Of a stretch of DNA of 64,000 nucleotides, positions 45,535 through 53,028 are shown piece after piece. Position 1 is the first letter of the stretch. The number at the start of each line of letters is the position of its first letter. The stretch covers positions 62,001 through 126,000 of the forward strand of contig JAJPJQ010000042.1 in the NCBI GenBank assembly GCA_021324155.1, in the 5' to 3' direction. The position numbers were made by a program, and so were the translations under genes. The notes beneath the pieces were generated by a model. It ran no database searches and was not told where the DNA came from. It was given only the letters and a program-made list of their open reading frames with translations. The stretch is from Pseudomonadota bacterium. Its GTDB lineage: Bacteria; Desulfobacterota; Binatia; UBA9968.

Positions 45535-47223
45535 TTAACGACTCGCCGTCTCGGCGTTCCGCTCCTGCGGCTCCAGCTTGAGCACCGAGGCTCCGTGGTT
45601 GCTGCCCACCCAGAAAGTCACCGGCGTCGTTGAGTTGTCGATGAAAACGCGACGGATGTTCGTCTCGCGCGGCAGCAGATACTCCGTTACGTTTCCGGTC
45701 TTGGGGTTAAGCCGCGCGACGCGATCGGTCCACATCGAGCCCGCCCAAACGTCGCCGTTTTTGTCCGGCACGACATGATACGGCGCGCTCCACGGCGTTG
45801 CGAGCTTCCATTCCTGGATCTTCTCGGTCTTCGGATCGAGCATGCCGATGCCGTTCGCGCCGTATTCGGCGAACCACAGCCGCCCCTGCTCATCGAAGCG
45901 GCCGCGCCGCGGCCGGGAGCCGGCGGTCACGGTCGAATATACCTTGAATTCCTTCGTCTTCGCGTCGATGCGTCCGATATTGTTCGCGCCGAATTCCAAG
46001 AGATAGAGGTTATTCTGCGCGTCGGACGGGATGCCGTAGGCGTTGATCGTGCGATTCGCGCCCGGGATTGGGAACTCGCCCAGATTTTCAAACTGGCCCG
46101 AGGCGATATCCAGGCGGTAAATCGCGTGCGTGTCCTGGTTATTGGTCCACACTTTGCCGTCGACGTGCGAGCTCGACGCGCTCACCATTGACTGCTGCGT
46201 GTGATCGCCCTGCCATTCCTTCGGGATCGGATAGACCTGGAACTTCTCCGCCTTGCGGTCGAACTTGGCGATGCCGCCCTGGTACATGAGCGACACCCAC
46301 AGGTTCTCGTCCTTGTCCAGTTGCAGGTCGAGCGTGCCCATCGGGAAGCCCTTCTTCAGCACCGGGATCGGAAAGTCCGTCACGTTGCCGGTTTTCGGAT
46401 CGAGCTTGCCGATGAACTGATCGCCGAAGTCCGAATACCAAACGGCGCCGCTCGAATCGACGACAACGTCGTGCGGCATCGCGATCGGCCGAGGCAGATC
46501 GTATTCCGTCACGATGACTTTGGTCGCGGCGCCTTTGGGCCGCGGCAACGTCTTATACGCGATCTTTTTCTGGTTGTAGGCGACGTTAACGCTCGCGAGC
46601 CAGTCGGCGATGACTTTCGGGTCGAATCCCCGCGTCCGGTCACGCTGGATCGCGCCGACGGTCATCTGCGGCCGGACCGGCTGGCTGCCGGGCGCGTACA
46701 TCGACATTCTGCGGAAGATCTGCACCCATTCGTCCGAGCTATGATTGCCTTTGACGATCCGCTCGATCGTGTGGCAGCCGTTGCAGCCAAGCAGGAAATT
46801 TTTCTGCGCGTCGGTGCCGGGAATGCTCAGCAGCCACTCGGCATCGCTCAATTGCACCGAAATGTCTTTCGCGGGTCGGAGCTTGAGATTGGCGGTCGCC
46901 GGTTTGCCGCCCGAGATCTCAATCGACTTGGGCGCATCGAGCTCGTATCCCGCCGCGCGGACCTTAATGGCGTAGCGGCCCGGCGACAATTTGGAAGTCG
47001 GAAAGCTGAATCGGCCTTTTTCGTCGCTTGTGACGTTGACGGTGATCGTCGAGCCTTCCTTCTTGGCGCCGATGACAACACCCTCCATCGGCCCTTCCTT
47101 GGCCGACGTCACTTGTCCCGAGAGCGCGGCCGCCATGTCGTTCGCGCGGACGGCGACCGGGACGGCGGATAACGCAACGAGCGCGAGCGCTGGAACGATC
47201 GCGCGCAAAGTCAGCTTCGGCAT
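45535..47223 (-). CDS. CarboxypepD_reg / cytochrome c / Vgb-like propeller protein, paralogue
   Basis: A 562-residue exported protein with the same order as its downstream neighbour: signal peptide (1-28), a carboxypeptidase-regulatory-like domain (about 32-115, LSGQVTSAKEGPMEGVVIG), a c-heme motif GCNGCH (C147, C150, H151) with a downstream MSMY methionine, and a propeller (about 210-550; GAVWYSDFG, ENLWVSLMYQG, GRLWFAEYG, GDVWAGSMW). The two heme segments share the local pattern W..I...M.MYA.GS, so they arose by duplication. A strong AGGAGGAGG lies four bases before the ATG. Confidence 0.82.
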   Translation of the reverse strand: MPKLTLRAIVPALALVALSAVPVAVRANDMAAALSGQVTSAKEGPMEGVVIGAKKEGSTITVNVTSDEKGRFSFPTSKLSPGRYAIKVRAAGYELDAPKSIEISGGKPATANLKLRPAKDISVQLSDAEWLLSIPGTDAQKNFLLGCNGCHTIERIVKGNHSSDEWVQIFRRMSMYAPGSQPVRPQMTVGAIQRDRTRGFDPKVIADWLASVNVAYNQKKIAYKTLPRPKGAATKVIVTEYDLPRPIAMPHDVVVDSSGAVWYSDFGDQFIGKLDPKTGNVTDFPIPVLKKGFPMGTLDLQLDKDENLWVSLMYQGGIAKFDRKAEKFQVYPIPKEWQGDHTQQSMVSASSSHVDGKVWTNNQDTHAIYRLDIASGQFENLGEFPIPGANRTINAYGIPSDAQNNLYLLEFGANNIGRIDAKTKEFKVYSTVTAGSRPRRGRFDEQGRLWFAEYGANGIGMLDPKTEKIQEWKLATPWSAPYHVVPDKNGDVWAGSMWTDRVARLNPKTGNVTEYLLPRETNIRRVFIDNSTTPVTFWVGSNHGASVLKLEPQERNAETASR

Positions 47224-47271
47224 AAGCCCTCCTCCTGATAAATTCGGACCCGAATCACAGAAGCTGCCGTC

Positions 47272-47300
47272 CTATTACACCCGCTCTATGTATCCGTCAA
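47272..47300 (-). promoter_or_regulatory. Probable promoter of the propeller/cytochrome cluster
   Basis: On the minus strand TTGACG (47300-47295) is followed after 17 bases by TAATAG (47277-47272). This gives a leader of about 40 bases to the ATG at 47223, containing the AGGAGGAGG ribosome site. The -10 is weak (3 of 6). Confidence 0.4.
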
Positions 47301-47363
47301 GGCTTGCGTTTTTAAGGTGTTCACCGTATTGCAAAGCCGCCGCTTATCGGAAAGTATCCGGTC

Positions 47364-48629
47364 ATGATACGGATCGCGAAATTCGCCTGCTGTCTGTTGT
47401 TTCTATTCGTTGCAGCGGCCTGCGGCAAAGTCCGGCCCGTGACGGATGTGCCGGACATCCACGTCGGCGAGCCCACGTTTTTTCCCACGATCGTCGCGCA
47501 CACCGATGCGCCGATTATCGGCGGCAATCGCATCGACATTCTGCTCGACGGCGATCAAGTCTTTCCGGCGATGTTGCGCGATATCAAAAGCGCGCGGCAG
47601 ACAATCACGTTCGCGCAATATTTATATCAAGACGGCACGATCGGCCGGGAATTCGCCGAGGCGTTGGCGGAGCGCTGCCGCGCGGGAGTGAAAGGGCACA
47701 TTCTGCTGGACAGCCAGGGCGCGCGCAGCCTCCCCGACGAAATCACGAGCACGATGCGCGACGCCGGCTGCCAGGTCGAATTCTTTCGCCGGGTGCAAGT
47801 TCCGCAAGTCGTCTTTATCTGGCGGCTGCTCCGCTACAATTACCGCAACCACCGCCGCATTCTCGTGATCGACGGCAAAATCGGCTTTACCGGAGGGTAC
47901 GGCATCAGCGACGCGTGGACCGGCGACGGCCACACGCGCGAGCATTGGCGCGACACGAACGCGCGCATCGAAGGACCGCTGGTGAACGATCTTCAGGCGG
48001 CGTTCGCCAGCAGCTGGTTCGAGGCGACCGGAGCGCTGCTGGGCGGCACGGGCTATTTTCCCTCGCTCCCGCCGCGCGGCAAAATCATCGCCCAGATCGT
48101 CAAAAGCTCCCCAGTGGGCGGCAGTTTTCAGAACTACATGCTGTTCCTGCTTTCCATCATCTCGGCGAAGGAATCGATTCTGATTACCAATCCGTATTTC
48201 ATTCCTGACGACAAAATCATCGACGCGCTGCTCGCGGCCGCCAAGCGTGGAGCGCGCGTGACGGTGCTGGTCCCGGGAAAAATCGATGTCAAGCTGACCT
48301 ATCGCGCCAGCCGCAGAAATTACGGCAAGATGCTTGAGGGCGGCATCGAGATTTACGAATACCAGCCCGCGCTCATGCACGCCAAGACGATGGTCGTCGA
48401 CGGCGTCTGGGCGACCATCGGCAGCACCAATATGGACAACCGCTCGTTCGCGCTCAACGAAGAGCTCAACCTCGCGGTTTACGACCGCGCATTCGCGCGC
48501 AAGCTTGAGGACATCTTTCGCGACGACTTAAAGTATTCGAGAAAAATAACCTACGCCGAGTGGGCGGCGCGTCCGTGGCGCGAGCGTTTCTTCGAGCTCT
48601 TTGCGTTTCCGTTTCAGGAGCAGCTATGA
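47364..48629 (+). CDS. Phospholipase D-family lipoprotein (cardiolipin-synthase-like)
   Basis: A 421-residue protein with two PLD (HKD) motifs: NHRRILVIDGKIGFTGG (H163, R165, D170) and MHAKTMVVDGVWATIGSTN (H339, K341, D346). The first has Arg in place of the usual Lys. The N-terminus (IAKFACCLLFLFVAAACGKV) ends in a lipobox-like VAAAC with C20, predicting a lipoprotein, unlike the two-helix anchor of standard Cls. Likely a phospholipid transferase or synthase at the periplasmic membrane face. It starts divergently from the propeller genes. Confidence 0.85.
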   Translation: MIRIAKFACCLLFLFVAAACGKVRPVTDVPDIHVGEPTFFPTIVAHTDAPIIGGNRIDILLDGDQVFPAMLRDIKSARQTITFAQYLYQDGTIGREFAEALAERCRAGVKGHILLDSQGARSLPDEITSTMRDAGCQVEFFRRVQVPQVVFIWRLLRYNYRNHRRILVIDGKIGFTGGYGISDAWTGDGHTREHWRDTNARIEGPLVNDLQAAFASSWFEATGALLGGTGYFPSLPPRGKIIAQIVKSSPVGGSFQNYMLFLLSIISAKESILITNPYFIPDDKIIDALLAAAKRGARVTVLVPGKIDVKLTYRASRRNYGKMLEGGIEIYEYQPALMHAKTMVVDGVWATIGSTNMDNRSFALNEELNLAVYDRAFARKLEDIFRDDLKYSRKITYAEWAARPWRERFFELFAFPFQEQL

Positions 48630-49325
48630 CGCGGAGCGGACGCGGCGCGCGTGCAAGCGGTGGACGCGCTTGGCCATGAACCCCGCCGCGAGGGGAATCA
48701 AGACGAGCGCCAGAACGATAACAATGAACGTTCCAACGGCCGGATTGCGCAGCGCGCTTTCGATCTTAACCCCCGCGACCGTCAGCAGGATTATGCCGGG
48801 AATTTTGCCGACAATACTCCCGGCGACAAAGTCGCGAAAGCGAAATTCCGACGCGCCCATGAACATATTTCCCACAGTATACGGTGCGATCGGCAGGACG
48901 CGTATGGTGAGCACAGTGAGAAAACTGTGCCGCTCGGCACGATGGATGAGACCATCGAGCCGCGGGCCGACAAGCTTCCGCAGCCTATCATGGCCGACTG
49001 CGCGCCCCATAGCGTATCCCAGTGATCCGCTCAACAGCCACCCCGCGAGCGCATACACGTTGCCCCAGAGCGGTCCGAAAGTCAGAATCGTCGCAACGTT
49101 GAGGATCGACATCGGAAACAGCACGACGGCTGCGACCAAATAAATCCCCATAAGAAAGAAAAACACGCCGGGATAATGCTTGGCGGCCTCTTGCCAATAG
49201 ATTATCGTCTCGAAATTCAGCCAGCGATTGAGCGGCGTCCAGATCCATATCATGGGCAGGACGGCGATCGCGACAACAACGAGCAAAATTTTCATCGCCA
49301 GCCGTTTGTCAATTTGCAGCCGCAT
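48624..49325 (-). CDS. TVP38/TMEM64-family membrane protein (DedA-like)
   Basis: A 233-residue inner-membrane protein with about five hydrophobic segments. The family block is VVLFPMSILNVATILTFGPLWGNVYA in two parts, then GSLGYAMGRAVGHDRLRK and RVLPIAPYTVGNMFMGASEFRFRDF. Relatives of the DedA superfamily are lipid scramblases/flippases. Its stop overlaps the PLD gene end by 6 bases; pairing with a phospholipid enzyme fits lipid transport. An ATG 10 codons later (49295) is a second possible start. Confidence 0.85.
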   Translation of the reverse strand: MRLQIDKRLAMKILLVVVAIAVLPMIWIWTPLNRWLNFETIIYWQEAAKHYPGVFFFLMGIYLVAAVVLFPMSILNVATILTFGPLWGNVYALAGWLLSGSLGYAMGRAVGHDRLRKLVGPRLDGLIHRAERHSFLTVLTIRVLPIAPYTVGNMFMGASEFRFRDFVAGSIVGKIPGIILLTVAGVKIESALRNPAVGTFIVIVLALVLIPLAAGFMAKRVHRLHARRVRSAS

Positions 49326-49525
49326 TACTGACTCAGCGTAAACGTCATGCCGAGGTTAAGCAACAACCCTGGAGAAATCGGCAAATTCGTCAAGCGCCGC
49401 GCCGCGTTGCGTGTTGTGTAAAATTTTTAGTTTTTCCTTCCACTACTCGGGCAAATCCTGTAGCATGGTAAAGTTGCGTGCCTGTTAAAAGAATGCGGCC
49501 GTAGCAGTTAGGAGCAACTCCCCTG

Positions 49526-50206
49526 ATGGATTTACGGCGAGGTTTTTTCGCTCTCGCTTTCCTCTGTGTTTTAATCGCTTCCGTTGGCGTAGCCCCCTTT
49601 CAGCGGCCTGTCAGTTACAGCCAGCTCATGCCGCTCGCTTACTGGCAAAAAGAGTTTCAGATCATCGAAGGCAAGGATCGCGGACGCGTTGTGCCATTCG
49701 TTCTACAGCGCGACCCGGCCGACGACAAAAGCTGGAGCCTCACGTTCGGCGATTACGCTCGCGCGCGTCTCAGGCGCGCCGCCGATGGCAGCATGATCAT
49801 GGACCGGCTCGATCTTATCACCGCTAAAAATTATATCGTCTACGATCCGCCGCTCGCTCTTTTTCCCGGCGAGCACGCGTCCGCCTTATCGCCTGTGCGC
49901 CAGACAAACTACAAAATGTACAGCGCCGAGAGCGGCAAGCTGAAACGCGCCGGCATCGCAACGCACGAGATTAAGCGCGTCCTGCCTTGGCAGTTCACTA
50001 CGCCCGCCGGCGTGATGGACGGCTACTACATGGAGATCGAGCACGGCATGGAGCTGGAATACCACAGCCACTTACAAATGACGCTCGGCCTCGGCTGCCG
50101 TTTGGATGAGGGACCGATCTACGGATCGAGCTACTACAAGCTGAAAAAACTCGGCGTGTTTACCGAGACCAAGACGGCCATCGCCGCGCTCGCCAAGCCT
50201 TCATAA
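49526..50206 (+). CDS. Exported protein of unknown function
   Basis: A 226-residue protein with an N-terminal signal (GFFALAFLCVLIASVGVA). The mature part has mixed strands with no cysteine cluster or enzyme motif I can name; EIEHGMELEYHSHLQMTLGL holds two His that might bind metal. AGGAG lies 11 bases ahead of the ATG, a little long. Stands alone, followed by a good terminator. Confidence 0.6.
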   Translation: MDLRRGFFALAFLCVLIASVGVAPFQRPVSYSQLMPLAYWQKEFQIIEGKDRGRVVPFVLQRDPADDKSWSLTFGDYARARLRRAADGSMIMDRLDLITAKNYIVYDPPLALFPGEHASALSPVRQTNYKMYSAESGKLKRAGIATHEIKRVLPWQFTTPAGVMDGYYMEIEHGMELEYHSHLQMTLGLGCRLDEGPIYGSSYYKLKKLGVFTETKTAIAALAKPS

Positions 50207-50210
50207 AAAA

Positions 50211-50240
50211 AGGCGGGGCCCGAAGGCTCCGCCTTTTTTT
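50211..50240. terminator. Bidirectional intrinsic terminator
   Basis: Stem AGGCGGGGCC, loop CGAA, GGCTCCGCCT (one G-T pair), flanked by a run of A before and T after, so it works in both directions. It sits between converging genes ending at 50206 and 50256. Confidence 0.85.
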
Positions 50241-50255
50241 ATGTTCGCGCTGCTC

Positions 50256-50522
50256 TTAGCGCGGGCTGATCTCGTCGGCGCGCAATTTCCCATCTTTCTC
50301 GGAATACTTGATGGTGACCTTGGCGCCCTCCTTCGCGTTGTCCAGACCTTTCGTCTTTGTGCTGACCTGGAGCGTCTTCTCGGCGTCCTTCGTTTTCACC
50401 TTCAGCTCTTTTTCGCTCTTGCTGACGACGGTGGCTTTCATTTCATCCTCAGCCATCGCTACGACCGCAGGCGTCAAAGAAACCGCGAGCAAAACGGCCG
50501 CGATTTTGCGTTTTAGCGTCAT
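50256..50522 (-). CDS. Small exported lysine-rich protein
   Basis: About 88 residues from the ATG at 50522, chosen because GGGGGTGA lies 4-11 bases upstream and a signal peptide (KIAAVLLAVSLTPAVVAMA) follows directly. The mature part is rich in Lys, Asp and Glu with repeated short strands (KATVVSKSEKELKVKTKDA, TLQVSTKT, KVTIKYSEKDGK), like a small OB/SH3-type metal- or ion-binding beta barrel. Similar short proteins are annotated only as hypothetical. The upstream in-frame start lies ahead of the ribosome site and is unlikely. Confidence 0.65.
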   Translation of the reverse strand: MTLKRKIAAVLLAVSLTPAVVAMAEDEMKATVVSKSEKELKVKTKDAEKTLQVSTKTKGLDNAKEGAKVTIKYSEKDGKLRADEISPR

Positions 50523-50571
50523 TTTCTCACCCCCTTTCCGGGAAAAATGTTCACAATACATTTCGACGAAA

Positions 50572-50599
50572 ACAATAGTTTTTTATTCATACTTGTCAA
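50572..50599 (-). promoter_or_regulatory. Promoter of the small exported protein
   Basis: On the minus strand TTGACA (50599-50594), 16 bases, TATTGT (50577-50572; 4 of 6). Leader of about 45 bases to the ATG at 50522. Confidence 0.5.
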
Positions 50600-50607
50600 G
50601 ATAGTGG

Positions 50608-50636
50608 TTGACACAATTAACACCGCTCAGTAATAA
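50608..50636 (+). promoter_or_regulatory. Promoter ahead of the pseudogene and ACT gene
   Basis: TTGACA (50608-50613), 17 bases, TAATAA (50631-50636; 3 of 6). It begins only 8 bases from the divergent promoter at 50572-50599, so the two may compete for polymerase. Confidence 0.45.
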
Positions 50637-50676
50637 CCCTGCCCTAGACATAGCTTTTTAAGTTAAAGGAGGTCCT

Positions 50677-50857
50677 ACGCGCAAGACGATCGTTGCCTGT
50701 TCTTGATCGCTTCACTGCTCGTCGGCGGCGCCGTCGGCGCGGATAAAGGCGGCATCGTTCGTTTTGCCACGCTGCCTCCCGGTCCGGCCATCCCGAAGGG
50801 ATCGCCGCGGACGCGACGTTCACGGTGTCGCGCATTCCCCTCGGACCGGCGAAGTAG
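50677..50857 (+). pseudogene. Decayed 5' end of an exported SMP-30/Vgb-like protein gene
   Basis: A perfect ribosome site AAAGGAGGT (50665-50673) stands 3 bases before ACG, where ATG is expected. Reading on gives RKTIVACS and then a stop, but a change of frame continues as a signal peptide and mature start (LIASLLVGGAVGADKGGIV, RFATLPPGPA), and one more frame change restores HPEGIAADA..FTVSRIPLGPAK, ending at TAG 50855. The phrase F.TLP.GP.HPEGIAAD is common at the N-terminus of exported SMP-30/NHL/Vgb-like propeller proteins. Each frame change can be explained by a single missing base. The rest of the gene is gone. Confidence 0.6.
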
Positions 50858-50900
50858 CGGGGATATTGATTTGCCGGGATTCGTCCGGCATGGAAGAAGG

Positions 50901-51437
50901 ATGGACGACAAGAGCCATCTCATCCTGACCGCGGTCGGGCCCGACCAAGTCGGCCTCGTGGAAAAAATTTCCGAATTCATCTCGCGCCGCGGCTGTAACA
51001 TCGAGGACAGCAAGATGGCGGTGTTCTGCGGCGAGTTCGCCGTGATCGTGCTCATCACGGGGGCGGCCGGCGAGCTCGCCAAGCTCACGGCCGCCGTTCA
51101 CGAGCTGGAGAGCGAAACCGGCCTCAAGTTTTCCGTCAAAAGGCCGGCCGAGCGGCGCGCGGGTGAATCGCTGCGCCCGTATAAGCTCGTCGCCTCGTGC
51201 ATGGACCACCCCGGGATCGTCTACAGCTTGAGCCGCGAGCTCAGCCGTTTGGGGATTAACATCGAATCGATGGAAACCAAGGCCTACGCCGCGCCGGTGA
51301 GCGGCACGCCGATGTTTCGCCTGGAGGCGGCGGTCTCCGTGCCGGCGAAAACCAACGTCAATCAACTGCGCGAGCGTTTCAGCGAGATCCAGCGCGACGA
51401 AAACATCGACATCGAATTTGCTCCGTCGCGGCCGTAA
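50901..51437 (+). CDS. Double-ACT-domain regulatory protein (GcvR-like)
   Basis: About 178 residues from the ATG at 50901 (GAAGAAGG 2-9 bases upstream). Earlier in-frame codons belong to the pseudogene remnant. Two ACT domains are seen: HLILTAVGPDQVGLVEKISE (about 7-80) and KLVASCMDHPGIVYSLSREL (about 94-170), each with the D..G....L pattern. This matches the glycine cleavage repressor GcvR and its relatives, which bind amino acids and act on a partner regulator. No gcv gene is near. The ligand is unknown. Confidence 0.8.
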   Translation: MDDKSHLILTAVGPDQVGLVEKISEFISRRGCNIEDSKMAVFCGEFAVIVLITGAAGELAKLTAAVHELESETGLKFSVKRPAERRAGESLRPYKLVASCMDHPGIVYSLSRELSRLGINIESMETKAYAAPVSGTPMFRLEAAVSVPAKTNVNQLRERFSEIQRDENIDIEFAPSRP

Positions 51438-51592
51438 AAGAGTTGCTGGGCTATTTGGGTTTATTGAGTTTGAGTTGCTGCATCGACTCAACTCAACACC
51501 ATCAACAATGAACTCTTGGCGCGCTTGCAAACTCTCCCAGCATTGCCAATAATCGCCTCGGGTGTTTCACTGTTGGCAGCCGAGGTCGCCGT

Positions 51593-52816
51593 ATGTTGTC
51601 ACGAGAAGATAATGAATTATTGACGCGCGTAGGACCCGGCACCCCTGCGGGCGAGCTCTTGCGCCGCTATTGGCATCCGATTGCCGTGGCGAAAGAGCTC
51701 ACCGCCGAGAAATCGACGCAGTTCGTTCGCGTGCTCGGCGAAGACCTCGTGCTTTTCCGAGCGACCAGCGGCCGCCTCGGGCTCGTCGCCGATCGCTGCG
51801 CGCACCGCGGCGCGTCGCTGTCCTACGGCCGCGTCGAGGAACGCGGCATCGCCTGCGCGTATCACGGCTGGCTCTACGACTTCGAAGGAAATTGTCTCGA
51901 GTGCCCAGCGGAGCCCGCCGGCAGCAATTTTCATAAGACCGTGAAGCAGGCCGCGTATCCGGTCCAGGAGCATCTCAACCTTGTCTGGGCCTATCTCGGG
52001 CCGCTGCCCGCCCCGGTTTTGACGCACTACGATACGCTCTTTCGCCGCGACGGCCATCGGAAAATCGTCGTCCATCCACGCCTGGACTGCAATTGGTTCC
52101 AGGCGATGGAAAATTCCGTCGATCCCGCGCATCTTCAAATCTTGCACCAGGAATTCTATGGCCGCGGCGCGCGCGAGCCGGTCAACACCACGCGCGGCTT
52201 TACCGACGACGTCGCGCACGTCGCGTTTCATCTGACCGAACACGGCATCATGAAGGAGCGCACGTACACGAATGGCGTCACCGACGAGCATCCCCTGCTC
52301 TTTCCGACGATCTTGCGCCAGGGGCCGAGCACGCAGCTGCGCACGCCCGTCGACGACGAGCATACGCTGCATATCCATGTGCTGTTTTTCCCGACCGAGG
52401 ACCACAGCGAGCCCGCGGACGCGTTAGATCCTCCCGTCGTTTATCTCGATCCTTACAAGGAGCCGCCCGACAAGCTTCATCCGCAGGCGCGCTTCAACCT
52501 GAAGCACATCATCCCGCAGGACCACATGGCGTGGGAGACGCAGGGGCCGGTTGCCGACCGCACGCGCGAGCGGCTGGCGACCTCCGACCGCGGCGTGACG
52601 ATGCTACGCGAACTGACCGCGCGGGAGATCGCCAAGGTCGCGCGCGGCGAGGACCCGATCGGCGTCTACCGCGACGCCGCGCACGCGATCATCGACACCA
52701 ACGTCGATGAGGGCGTGCGGCAGCTGAAAACCGACGCGCGGGCGATCGGACAGGCCGCGCGCGACGATCTCGAAGCGCTCTACCAAGCACAAAACCGCGA
52801 GCAGCGGCAGAGTTAA
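51593..52816 (+). CDS. Rieske non-heme iron oxygenase, large (alpha) subunit
   Basis: A 407-residue oxygenase of the ring-hydroxylating family. The [2Fe-2S] ligands are RCAHRG (C69, H71) and CAYHGW (C88, H91). The catalytic iron site has the ENSVDPAHLQILH block, with bridging D176 and ligands H179 and H184. Similar single-component enzymes include vanillate and phenoxybenzoate O-demethylases. No beta subunit or reductase is adjacent. The substrate is probably an aromatic or methylated compound. A weak GAGG lies ahead of the ATG. Confidence 0.9.
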   Translation: MLSREDNELLTRVGPGTPAGELLRRYWHPIAVAKELTAEKSTQFVRVLGEDLVLFRATSGRLGLVADRCAHRGASLSYGRVEERGIACAYHGWLYDFEGNCLECPAEPAGSNFHKTVKQAAYPVQEHLNLVWAYLGPLPAPVLTHYDTLFRRDGHRKIVVHPRLDCNWFQAMENSVDPAHLQILHQEFYGRGAREPVNTTRGFTDDVAHVAFHLTEHGIMKERTYTNGVTDEHPLLFPTILRQGPSTQLRTPVDDEHTLHIHVLFFPTEDHSEPADALDPPVVYLDPYKEPPDKLHPQARFNLKHIIPQDHMAWETQGPVADRTRERLATSDRGVTMLRELTAREIAKVARGEDPIGVYRDAAHAIIDTNVDEGVRQLKTDARAIGQAARDDLEALYQAQNREQRQS

Positions 52817-53028
52817 GGTTTTCTCGCGCATCCTTGCTATCTACCATTGGTATTTTTTGTCGCGCGCGGCACGCACGCGTGGACGCGCGGCTTCGGCGCG
52901 TGCTATAAAGAACGCCAGCAATCGCGCTGGAGCACTCCCTGCCTTCGACAGATGACGACAGCAACGTAGACGCTTCTCCTGCAGCGGAAAGCGCGTCCGC
53001 GCGGTCGCGATTCGCCTTTATCGCGCGC

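Noticed and set aside
50703-50900. Upstream extension of the ACT gene in the same frame
   Set aside because: It belongs to the decayed exported gene; a ribosome site and ATG at 50901 fit the ACT fold.
51516-51529. TTGGCGCGCTTGCA before the Rieske gene
   Set aside because: It resembles sigma-54 elements, but GG and GC are only 7 bases apart; 10 are needed.
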